The position numbers were made by a program, and so were the translations under genes. The notes under the pieces are model-generated. The model saw nothing but the letters and a program-made list of their open reading frames with translations, did no database searches and was not told the DNA's origin. Shown one piece after another: positions 54,050 through 64,000 of a stretch of DNA of 64,000 nucleotides. Within the stretch, counting starts at the first letter, position 1. Each line of letters begins with the position of its first letter. The stretch is from Planctomycetota bacterium (GTDB taxonomy: Bacteria; Planctomycetota; Phycisphaerae; UBA1845), in contig JAUWWQ010000014.1 of the NCBI GenBank assembly GCA_030616775.1, positions 1 to 64,000 on the forward strand, read 5' to 3'.

Positions 54050-54263
54050 GGGGCGATTATGCCTGCGAGAGAATCGATCACGCGGCTTGGCGGGCTCGAT
54101 TATCCAGCCAAAGTTAAAATAGTAAAATCGTAAAGAAGGAAGTATCGAGCTTGGAGGATCTCTTCGAGGTGAGTAGCGAATAGGGCTATCTGCGGTCGGA
54201 CAACAGTCTGGAAGCCTTATATGAGCCCCACCTAGACAATGCCAATTGCGGAACTGAAGCGAT

Positions 54264-54286
54264 CCGCGGGCTTAAAGCCCGCACGG
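54264..54286. repeat. Dispersed GC-rich palindrome, single copy
   Basis: GCGGGCT/AGCCCGC around a short AT loop, bounded by CCGCGG on the left and CACGG on the right. It is the same family as 13527, 14781 and 39301, lying between dinB and the end of acnA. Confidence 0.7.
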
Positions 54287-54367
54287 CCTTGAAAACGGCG
54301 GCCAGGTTCCATTTCCACGATGAATCAATCGGAAATTGTAAAGTGAAGTTGGTATTATGATGGCTTA

Positions 54368-57088
54368 TTACGATGACGCCAGTTTACGCAGAATCGTGGG
54401 GAGTATCCCGCCGTTGCGGTAGTACTCGACCTCGACCGGAGTGTCGAGGCGTGACACCAGGGTGATCGAGCGGGACGAACCCGTCCTGGGGTCCTTAAGA
54501 CGTACCTCGATATCCTGGCCGGGCTTCAAGTCGTTGGACAGGCCGACAACGTCGAAGACCTCGTGCCCTGTGATCCTTAGTGACTCACGGCTTTCACCGT
54601 CCTTAAACTGCAGCGGCAGGATGCCCATCCCGACTAGGTTGCTGCGATGGATACGCTCGAAGCTCTCGGCGATCACTGCGCGGATGCCCAACAGCAGCGT
54701 TCCTTTGGCCGCCCAGTCGCGCGAGGAACCGGTCCCATACTCCTTACCGGCCAGAACCACAAGCGGCGTACCGTCGGCCCGGTACTTCCGGGCTGCGTCG
54801 AACACCGACATCTGCTCACCGGTCGGAAGATACACGCTTACACCACCCTCGGTGCCGGGGGCCAGCAGGTTCCGAAGGCGAATGTTGGCGAAAGTGCCCC
54901 GCGTCATGACGCGATCATTACCGCGCCGCGATCCGTAGGTATTGAAGTCAGCCGGCGTGACGCCGCGATCCTGGAGGTAGCCGCCGGCCGGCGAATCGGG
55001 TTTGATCGCCCCGGCCGGTGATATGTGATCGGTCGTCACCGAGTCGGCCACCATCACTAAAGCCCGTGCTCCGCTAATCGGCGTAAGACCGCCGACCTCC
55101 CTGGTGAGGCCTTCGAAGAACGGCGGGTTCTGAACGTAGGTGCTGGTCTCGTCCCACTGATACGTGTCGCCGGTGGCCCCGCTGATGCGGTTCCATTGCT
55201 CACTTCCCTCAAAGACGCTGCTATACTGCCGGCGGAAACTCTCGGGTGTCACCGACTTGGCGACGGCCTCGGCGATCTCGCCCCGAGTGGGCCAGATGTC
55301 CTTGAGATAGACCTCCGACCCGTTCGCGCCCACACCCAGCGGCTCAGACGTCAGGTCAATCTCAGTCGTGCCGGCGATCGCAAAGGCCACCACCAGCGGC
55401 GGCGAGGCCAGGTAATTCCCCTTGACCAGGGCATGCACACGCCCCTCGAAGTTCCGGTTTCCGCTGAGTACCGCGGTGGCGACAAGCTCACCTCTGGTAA
55501 TGGCGTCAGCCACCGGTTCAGGCAGGGGACCGCTGTTGCCAATGCACGTTGTGCAGCCGTAGCCGACCGTGTGGAAGCCGAGCTTCTCGAGATAAGGTGT
55601 CAAACCCGCGGCACGGAGATATTCGGTAACTACACGCGAACCGGGCCCCAGGCTGGTCTTCACGTAAGGCTTGACCTTAAGGCCCCTCTCGACCGCATTT
55701 TTGGCCAGCAGACCGGCCGCCACCATGACCGAGGGGTTTGAGGTGTTCGTGCAGCTCGTGATCGCCGCAATCACGACCGAGCCATGCGTCAGCTTCTCCG
55801 ATCCGCCGTCAAACTCAACCTCGACCGACCGCTTCAGGGCAGCCTCATCCAATGCGAAACCCCGCTCACTGACGGGAGCACGAAGGGCTCTGGCAAACGA
55901 GGATTTCATCTGACTGAGCAGGATGCGGTCCTGCGGGCGCTTCGGCCCGGCCAGGCTCGGCTCGACGGTGGACATGTCGAGTGCGAGCGTGTCCGTGTAC
56001 TCCGGTTCGGGCATATCATCCGAGCGGAATAGGCCTTGCTCTTTCGTGTAACGCTCCACAAGATCGACCAGCTCTTCGGAGCGGGCCGTTTGACGTAGAT
56101 AATTCAACGTCTCGCCGTCCACCGGGAAGAAGCCCATCGTAGCCCCGTACTCCGGCCCCATATTCGCCACGGTGGCCCGGTCAGCCAGGTTCATGCGGCT
56201 TAGTCCATCACCGAAAAACTCGACGAATTTGCCGACCACTCCCTTCTTACGAAGCATCTCGGTGACGGTCAGCACTAAGTCAGTGGCCGTCGCACCTTCC
56301 CGCAGCTCGCCGGTCAAACGAAAGCCGATAACCTCGGGCATGAGCATGTAGATCGGCTGGCCCAGCATAACCGCCTCGGCCTCGATCCCGCCGACTCCCC
56401 AGGCAACGATGCCGAGACCATTGATCATGGTCGTGTGGCTGTCCGTCCCGACCAGGCTGTCCGGCATGGCCACGCGGGCACCGTTTACCTCGCGCGTCGC
56501 TACGACCGTGGCAAGGTATTCCAGGTTGACCTGATGGATGATGCCCGTGGCCGGCGGTACCACGCGGAAGCGGTCGAAGGCGTTCTGGCCCCAGCGCAGA
56601 AACTGATAGCGTTCCGTGTTGCGGGCGAACTCACGATCGACGTTAATCTTCAGTGCGTCGCCTGAGCCAAATGCATCCACTTGAACCGAGTGGTCGATGA
56701 CCAGGTCCACCGGAATGGCCGGGTTAATCTTCTTCGGATCACCGCCAAGCCGCAGCATGGCGTCGCGCATGGCCGCCAGATCTACGACGGCCGGCACGCC
56801 GGTAAAATCCTGCAAAAGCACCCGCGACGGGACGAAGGGGATCTCGCGTTGGGCCACGTTGCTCGCGTCCCACTCAGCTAAGGCGCGCACGTCGTTCTCG
56901 GTTATGATGAAACCGTCGACGTTGCGAAGAACGCTTTCCAAGAGCACCTTGATGCTAAAGGGCAGCCGGTCGACGTGGCCGACGCCGGAATCCGCAATTG
57001 CCGAAAGCTTGTAGATCTGCAGATCTCCTTGCCGGGTCGACAGTGTTGCCCGTGCACCGAATGCGTTGCTCTTCGTGCTTGCTCCCAT
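54368..57088 (-). CDS. acnA: Aconitate hydratase A
   Basis: Citrate-isocitrate isomerase of the TCA cycle, 906 residues from the ATG at 57088, which has AAGGGA 7 nt upstream; frames extending further upstream have no aconitase content. Family blocks include [53 protein letters not shown], and [31 protein letters not shown] contributes two 4Fe-4S cysteines. In the C-terminal domain, [20 protein letters not shown] holds the substrate-binding serine loop. Length and order match the cytosolic AcnA/IRP1-like class. It is transcribed alone from a good sigma-70 promoter. Confidence 0.95.
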   Translation of the reverse strand: MGASTKSNAFGARATLSTRQGDLQIYKLSAIADSGVGHVDRLPFSIKVLLESVLRNVDGFIITENDVRALAEWDASNVAQREIPFVPSRVLLQDFTGVPAVVDLAAMRDAMLRLGGDPKKINPAIPVDLVIDHSVQVDAFGSGDALKINVDREFARNTERYQFLRWGQNAFDRFRVVPPATGIIHQVNLEYLATVVATREVNGARVAMPDSLVGTDSHTTMINGLGIVAWGVGGIEAEAVMLGQPIYMLMPEVIGFRLTGELREGATATDLVLTVTEMLRKKGVVGKFVEFFGDGLSRMNLADRATVANMGPEYGATMGFFPVDGETLNYLRQTARSEELVDLVERYTKEQGLFRSDDMPEPEYTDTLALDMSTVEPSLAGPKRPQDRILLSQMKSSFARALRAPVSERGFALDEAALKRSVEVEFDGGSEKLTHGSVVIAAITSCTNTSNPSVMVAAGLLAKNAVERGLKVKPYVKTSLGPGSRVVTEYLRAAGLTPYLEKLGFHTVGYGCTTCIGNSGPLPEPVADAITRGELVATAVLSGNRNFEGRVHALVKGNYLASPPLVVAFAIAGTTEIDLTSEPLGVGANGSEVYLKDIWPTRGEIAEAVAKSVTPESFRRQYSSVFEGSEQWNRISGATGDTYQWDETSTYVQNPPFFEGLTREVGGLTPISGARALVMVADSVTTDHISPAGAIKPDSPAGGYLQDRGVTPADFNTYGSRRGNDRVMTRGTFANIRLRNLLAPGTEGGVSVYLPTGEQMSVFDAARKYRADGTPLVVLAGKEYGTGSSRDWAAKGTLLLGIRAVIAESFERIHRSNLVGMGILPLQFKDGESRESLRITGHEVFDVVGLSNDLKPGQDIEVRLKDPRTGSSRSITLVSRLDTPVEVEYYRNGGILPTILRKLASS

Positions 57089-57142
57089 GATCTTTCCCTT
57101 CTTCCCAGTGCAGTTACTAAGGTATACTGCCTGACTGGCCGT

Positions 57143-57171
57143 ACTATACGCCGCCTCACCGGGGCGGTCAA
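57143..57171 (-). promoter_or_regulatory. Sigma-70 promoter of acnA
   Basis: On the minus strand TTGACC (57171-57166), exactly 17 nt, then TATAGT (57148-57143). It lies 55 bases upstream of the acnA start codon. Confidence 0.7.
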
Positions 57172-57213
57172 AAACCCAGCTCGTCCACCATCCTATGGAC
57201 GCACCTGGCGGGC

Positions 57214-57293
57214 GCGTGGCACGGTCCTGTGCAGCGAAGCGGCGGGTGGCACGGTCCTGCGGAGCGAAGCGCAGCAGGGCCGTGGTCTTAAAC
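57214..57293. repeat. 30-bp tandem duplication within a hairpin-forming repeat
   Basis: GTGGCACGGTCCTG occurs at 57216 and again at 57246, each followed by an AGCGAAGCG-containing tail. The second copy continues to GCAGGGCCGTG, which can pair with its own start to form a long hairpin. It resembles a REP-type element with one arm duplicated, upstream of acnA. Confidence 0.6.
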
Positions 57294-57555
57294 TGCCGGA
57301 GCTGCTGCGAAAGCGAGGGAACCCGGGAAGCTACAGCCGCTAAGCCACGGCCTGGCTTGGCCAGAGGGTGTCCGGGAATTCGGCCTGGTAAATAAAGCGA
57401 TCTCCAGGGGTTATGTTGGTTTTGGTGAAGAGAACCATCTAACCCTAGCCCGGATATTGCATCGGTTTTGCGTGCTTTTGGCACGGGAATGGCCTCCCGG
57501 TCTTGCATGATAGGGCTTTCGACGAATCCATCATCCAAGGCAAGGAGGCCTGAAC

Positions 57556-57636
57556 GTGACAGAGTGTATCTCAACTAAGCTCGACTTTTGCCCTTTTTCC
57601 CGTCGCTTGGCGGCGGGGGCGAGGACCGTCCCGTAG
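57556..57636 (+). pseudogene. IS1380-like transposase, N-terminal remnant
   Basis: AGGAGG lies 8 nt before a GTG that opens [17 protein letters not shown], resembling the first residues of IS1380-family transposases (MTEC...LDF...GRR). A TAG stops it after 26 codons. The preceding 120 bases, starting near GCCCGGATATTGC at about 57450, could be the left end of the element. No DDE region follows, as hppA begins its end 13 bases further on. Confidence 0.45.
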
Positions 57637-57648
57637 CACGCGCCTGGG

Positions 57649-60315
<2,667 letters not shown>

Positions 60316-60560
60316 CGGAGGCTCTCCTTACAGGCTGGCAAATCCATACAACGGATGCTGCGGCGCTGTCGTTTCACGGTGACCCGCTGCCCCAAGCACT
60401 GGGACGGATCGATTAACCTAACCATCTGGCAACAATAAAGTTGGCGACCGGTCTTCCCGCGAGCGCCTTTCGCATCGACCGAACGCCGGGACTATAACAG
60501 AACGGCCGGCCGTTGCCAAATAGTATCCGACTCCCTCCTTGCGGCCCCCGCAAGCTACGG

Positions 60561-62321
60561 TCAAAGCGCAATGATCTGTTGTCTGACAACGTCGAAAACG
60601 CCGCGGTCGGTGATACGCAGCTCGGGAATGACGGACAGGCACAGGAACGACAGCGTCCCGAATGGCGCGGGCAACGCACATCCAAGACTCCGCGCCGCCC
60701 CGGTAACCTCGTCGAGCTGACGACGAACCGTTCGGAAATCCTGGGTGGAAACCAGACCTGCCACCTGCAAGGGCAGGCGGGCGAGGACCGAACCCGCGCT
60801 GACCACCACAAGCCCACCGCCCATCTGTTCAAGAGCGCGCACGCAGGCCAACATGTCACCCGGGTTGGTGCCGGCCACCACCAGATTATGAGCATCGTGG
60901 GCCACGGACGAACCCAATGCACCGGCCCGACGGAACCCGAATCCGCGAGCCAATCCCACACCCACGCGTCCGGTCGCCCGATGGCGCTCCACGCAGGCAA
61001 CCAGCGACACGTCTCGCTCGGGGTCAAATACCCAGTGCTTTGTCTCCGGGTCAACACGGATCGAACAGGATTCGTGCCTGGTAACGATGTTATCGGGGAC
61101 GATGCCGATCACCGGGCACTGGTCGCCGCCAGGGCGAAGCTCGAAGTCTTTCTCCTCAAGATGGGCAAGGCGCACCGTGTTCTCGAACGTGACTGTCGGT
61201 AGCTCCCCCTGGACCTCGTATTGCCCGTTGCGGGATACAATCTCACCGTTCTTGATGACCGTATGAGCCTCGAAGCCGATCAGGTCTTGGACGACAAGCA
61301 GATCGGCACGGTAGCCGGGCGCCACGGCTCCCCGATCGGTCATCCCATAGTGTCGAGCTGGTATCAACGAGACGTGACGGACCGCACGGGCCGCAGGCAC
61401 ACCGCCAGCCACCACCCGCCGCAGCAGGTTGTCCATGTGGCCGTGATCCATCAGATCATCGACATGTATGTCGTCAGTGACCAGGCACCAGTCGCCCAGT
61501 CTGTCCTCAACCAGCAACGGCAGAAAGGTATCCAGGTTGCGGGCGCTTGAACCCTCGCGCACCTGAACAAGCATTCCCAACCCAGCCTTGGCGATGGCTT
61601 CGTCGATGGTGGTGGATTCGTGATCCGAGTGAATGCCGGCGGCAGCATAAGCGACCAGTTGTTGGCCGGTCAGCCCGGGCGCGTGCCCGTCTACAGGCAT
61701 GCCCTTAAGACACGCGCCGACGATTTTCTGCAAGACCTCCGGCTGTTGATTGATGACACCGGGGAAGTTCATCATCTCGGCCAGACCAAGAACTCGAGGG
61801 TGCTTCAGAAGCTCCTCCACAGCGCCGCTGTCTAGGACCGCACCGGCGCTTTCCCAGTCGCTGGCCGGCACGCAGGAGGGTGCCATGAAGAACAGGTCCA
61901 GCGGCAACCCCGTACTGGCGTCGATCAACAATTGGACGCCTGCTACACCGGCCACGTTGGCGATTTCATGTGGATCAGCCAGTACCGTGGTGGTTCCACG
62001 CGGCACGATCACCTTGGCAAGCTCCCCAGGAAGCAGAAGTGTGCTCTCGAGGTGCATGTGGGCGTCGATAAGCCCGGGAAGGATGGCCTGACCGGAGAGG
62101 GACACTGTCTCGCGGGCCGGCCATTCGTAAGGCCCGACACCGGCGATCCACCCATCGGCGATCACCACGTTCGCTGGTTCGACTTGTTTGGTGAAGACGT
62201 TAACGACTTGACCGCCGCGCAACACGAGATCACCCGGCTCCTGCCCCAGGGCCACGCGCACGCGCCGCTGGAGCGTTTGCACGTCAACCTTCGCAGTGGG
62301 CTTGGACACAGCCCTTTCCAC
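60561..62321 (-). CDS. ade: Adenine deaminase
   Basis: Converts adenine to hypoxanthine and ammonia for purine salvage, about 586 residues. LVLRGGQVVNVFT starts the amidohydrolase beta-sandwich. GLIDAHMHLESTLL gives the first metal-binding His-x-His, and TTVLADPHEIANV, PVDGHAPGLTG and IHSDHESTT follow in family order. The C-terminal adenine-deaminase domain includes GSSVAHDAHNLVVAGTN and LPAPFGTLSFLCLSVIP. The start is taken as the GTG at 62321, 8 nt beyond the hpt stop; a GTG at 62309 is also possible. It is encoded right after hpt, whose enzyme turns the product into IMP, so the two genes form one salvage operon. Confidence 0.93.
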   Translation of the reverse strand: MERAVSKPTAKVDVQTLQRRVRVALGQEPGDLVLRGGQVVNVFTKQVEPANVVIADGWIAGVGPYEWPARETVSLSGQAILPGLIDAHMHLESTLLLPGELAKVIVPRGTTTVLADPHEIANVAGVAGVQLLIDASTGLPLDLFFMAPSCVPASDWESAGAVLDSGAVEELLKHPRVLGLAEMMNFPGVINQQPEVLQKIVGACLKGMPVDGHAPGLTGQQLVAYAAAGIHSDHESTTIDEAIAKAGLGMLVQVREGSSARNLDTFLPLLVEDRLGDWCLVTDDIHVDDLMDHGHMDNLLRRVVAGGVPAARAVRHVSLIPARHYGMTDRGAVAPGYRADLLVVQDLIGFEAHTVIKNGEIVSRNGQYEVQGELPTVTFENTVRLAHLEEKDFELRPGGDQCPVIGIVPDNIVTRHESCSIRVDPETKHWVFDPERDVSLVACVERHRATGRVGVGLARGFGFRRAGALGSSVAHDAHNLVVAGTNPGDMLACVRALEQMGGGLVVVSAGSVLARLPLQVAGLVSTQDFRTVRRQLDEVTGAARSLGCALPAPFGTLSFLCLSVIPELRITDRGVFDVVRQQIIAL

Positions 62322-62329
62322 AGAGCGAT

Positions 62330-62902
62330 TTAGGATTGCTGGTCCGTAAGAACATACCCCACGTAGGGCAGCTCGCGGTGGCGACCGGCGCAATCGATGC
62401 CGTAACCCACCACGAACCGATCGGGGATCTCAAACCCGACGTAGTCGATCTTGACAGGGGCGCGTCGCCGGGCGGCCTTGTCCAATAAGACGCACAGCCG
62501 GACGCTGGCGGGGCTCTTTTGCTTCAGATGGTCGATGAGCCAGGCGATCGAGACGCCCGTGTCCACGATGTCGTCCACCAGCAGAAGATGCTCCCCCTCA
62601 ACGGCCTGGGTCAGGTCAAGACGGAGTTTCACCCGCCCAGAGGTGACCGTATCGTTCTCGTAGCTGGAGACCATCACGAAACCGCATCGAACCGGGATAG
62701 TCAGGGTTCGCACGAGATCCGCCATGAACACGTAGGCCCCGTGCAGCACCCCGACGACGAGCAGGGGTTTGTCGGCGTAGTCGGCCGAGATCGTTTTAGC
62801 AAGCTCTCCAACACGCTGGGCCAGCTTCTGAGCGGGTATCAAGCACTCGACGTGATCTCCCGCCCCGTCTACGACTGTGTTACTGGATTGGCAAACCTCC
62901 AT
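62330..62902 (-). CDS. hpt: Hypoxanthine phosphoribosyltransferase
   Basis: Makes IMP (and probably GMP) from hypoxanthine (guanine) and PRPP. 190 residues, the usual length. The PRPP motif is LLLVDDIVDTGVSIAWL. The flexible loop lies around VMVSSYENDTVTSGRVKL, LLVVGVLHGAYVFMADLVR is the N-terminal PPi-loop region, and IDYVGFEIPDRFVVGYGIDC near the end contacts the base. GAGG lies 5 nt before the ATG at 62902. The downstream ade gene supplies hypoxanthine. Confidence 0.95.
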   Translation of the reverse strand: MEVCQSSNTVVDGAGDHVECLIPAQKLAQRVGELAKTISADYADKPLLVVGVLHGAYVFMADLVRTLTIPVRCGFVMVSSYENDTVTSGRVKLRLDLTQAVEGEHLLLVDDIVDTGVSIAWLIDHLKQKSPASVRLCVLLDKAARRRAPVKIDYVGFEIPDRFVVGYGIDCAGRHRELPYVGYVLTDQQS

Positions 62903-62943
62903 CGGAACCTCGCAGCAAATAGGGACAAGGGTCTACACCAGGC

Positions 62944-62949
62944 ATTATA
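62944..62949 (-). promoter_or_regulatory. Possible -10 element of the hpt-ade operon
   Basis: TATAAT on the minus strand (62949-62944), about 42 bases upstream of the hpt start. The nearest -35-like hexamer, TTGCAC, is 23 nt away instead of 17, so the promoter assignment is tentative. Confidence 0.35.
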
Positions 62950-63201
62950 ATCGCTACGCATACTTTTGGCGAGTGCAACTTGGGCTGCTTTGTTCGAAAT
63001 CGCCGGGCGGCACCGGCTGCGTGGGCCGCTCGATCCGCTCCATCTTGGCCTGCCAGGCGGAATCGTCACCTGCTAGCCCCATCATCGCGACAGGTTGCTC
63101 AGGCAACGGGGACCGATCACGCCGAAACGGGGCGAGAACGCTTGGCGCCTTACTTGGCGCAAAACCAGCAGCGCGGATCGATTTCGCTAGGCGCAGCCAG
63201 A

Positions 63202-64000
63202 TTACGTCGTTTCGTCCTCGTCGACCAGCTCGTACTCAATTTCGCGGTAGGGCGAGCATTCTGCGTCCAGTAGCTCAGCCCATGCCTCAGCAAGCTCATC
63301 AATGGGAGCCAGGTGGCCCCAAGTACCGGGATGGGTGCGGATAAAGCGAGCCCGACCGTCGGCTGCAATCCGGATATGACACGAATCGTCAATTAGGCGA
63401 AACACCTCGACGACACTCTCGACCTGGCTGCCTGACGGGCGTGAACCGTTGACCTGCAACTCCAGGTAGCGGCCGTCAATACCCAGACTGGACTGCTCGA
63501 ACACAGGTTGCTGGTCATCATCGTGGACCCGACGCACAAGCTCCTGGAGGTCGCTATCGAGCTGGTTGTCGTCGAGGTCTTCTGCCTGCGACCAGTCGTC
63601 CGGGACGTCGATGGCCGTTCGACAGCCTCCGACGCCCAGGATTTCCAGGTCACGCTTCGAGATTCCGGCTACGGGGGCGATCAGGGTGCGTAGTCGGTGG
63701 TCGGCCTGCTGTCGGGTTAGACCCTCCTCCAACATGGCATCACGAGCGGCTTGGGCCACCGAAAGATCGTCGTACTCGGTCAACAGATTGATGAGTCCGC
63801 TGACGTCAAACCAAGGCCGTTCTTCCTCGGGCACGTCAGCCATCCAGGAATCGTCAGTCGGGTTCTCGGACATGTAGTTGTAGATGCCGGTGGTCAGTAC
63901 ATCCGGGTCCTCTGCCTCCAAAGCCCACGCAGGGGCAACGTCGATGATGCTCTCTTCGAGGAAATGTAGGGCCACGGCGCGCTCCAAGGGGTCAACTGGC
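63202..64000 (-). CDS. Acidic protein of unknown function, N-terminus cut by the window edge
   Basis: The frame is open to the right edge (a TTG at 63987 is the last visible start candidate), so the true start may lie outside. At least 261 residues, strongly acidic, with Asp/Glu-rich stretches such as DDWSQAEDLDDNQLDSDLQE and a C-terminus ELVDEDETT. A central segment AAADGRARFIRTHPGTWGHL and the strand LGIDGRYLELQVNG suggest a small alpha/beta domain. No signal peptide or known motif is visible. I do not recognise the family. Confidence 0.6.
   Translation of the reverse strand, partial: PVDPLERAVALHFLEESIIDVAPAWALEAEDPDVLTTGIYNYMSENPTDDSWMADVPEEERPWFDVSGLINLLTEYDDLSVAQAARDAMLEEGLTRQQADHRLRTLIAPVAGISKRDLEILGVGGCRTAIDVPDDWSQAEDLDDNQLDSDLQELVRRVHDDDQQPVFEQSSLGIDGRYLELQVNGSRPSGSQVESVVEVFRLIDDSCHIRIAADGRARFIRTHPGTWGHLAPIDELAEAWAELLDAECSPYREIEYELVDEDETT

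Noticed and set aside
57214-57293. CRISPR array
   Set aside because: Only two 30-bp units lie directly next to each other without spacers. No array with regularly spaced repeats and no cas gene was seen in the window.
57089-57574. 160-residue N-terminal extension of aconitase
   Set aside because: The frame is open, but it reads through a palindromic repeat and the IS1380-like left end, and a good ribosome-binding site and the promoter TTGACC-N17-TATAGT point to the start at 57088.

Overview
The window is one contiguous stretch of a GC-rich (about 60%) bacterial chromosome. The gene content suggests a Planctomycetota-type or related deep-branching organism, probably from a metagenome: FG-GAP/VCBS and ASPIC/UnbV proteins, an HzsA-like cytochrome, multiheme cytochromes, a TMTC-like membrane TPR protein, large secreted lipoproteins, a K+-dependent membrane pyrophosphatase, and frequent GTG and TTG starts. 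This placement is an inference; no rRNA gene is present to settle it.

Layout. 1-1100 is a tRNA-Ile(CAT) gene among terminal fragments of IS5, ISL3 and REP-associated transposases. 1109-4912 encodes a decaheme OmcA/MtrC-like lipoprotein and a SurA/PrsA-like foldase. 5814-13056 holds two paralogous lipoproteins of more than 900 residues, almost entirely coiled coil, flanking a divergently oriented secreted protein. 13593-18452 (minus strand) carries rbsB-rbsA-rbsC, with a frameshift in rbsA, followed by thiS-thiG. 18793-22734 is a GH38 alpha-mannosidase-like enzyme with a PA14 domain. 23058-33758 is a tightly packed plus-strand cluster: HzsA-like diheme protein, ASPIC/UnbV protein, ten-heme YVTN/MauG-like cytochrome, propeller protein and two LivJ-like binding proteins. 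A 1166-residue TPR/VCBS protein converges on it.

37500-44600 is accessory: a HEPN-type protein, IS21 and RHS remnants, rplU without rpmA beside it, a subtilisin-like lipoprotein, an ankyrin protein and a stand-alone SIR2-like protein. 44900-64000 is mostly housekeeping: a MacB/FtsX-type permease, a divergent sigma-70 factor with a clear promoter, the TMTC-like protein, a DinB-fold enzyme, an HD-GYP protein, a Y-family polymerase, aconitase, a membrane pyrophosphatase with an unusual insertion, and adenine deaminase with hypoxanthine phosphoribosyltransferase for purine salvage.

How it fits together. Two regions (1.1-4.9 kb and 23-37 kb) point to extracytoplasmic electron transfer through c-type hemes. 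The 23-33.8 kb cluster, with translationally coupled starts and six exported products of unusual combination, is the best candidate for an undescribed system. The paired giant coiled-coil lipoproteins are the second. Dispersed GC-rich palindromes of one family lie between genes throughout.
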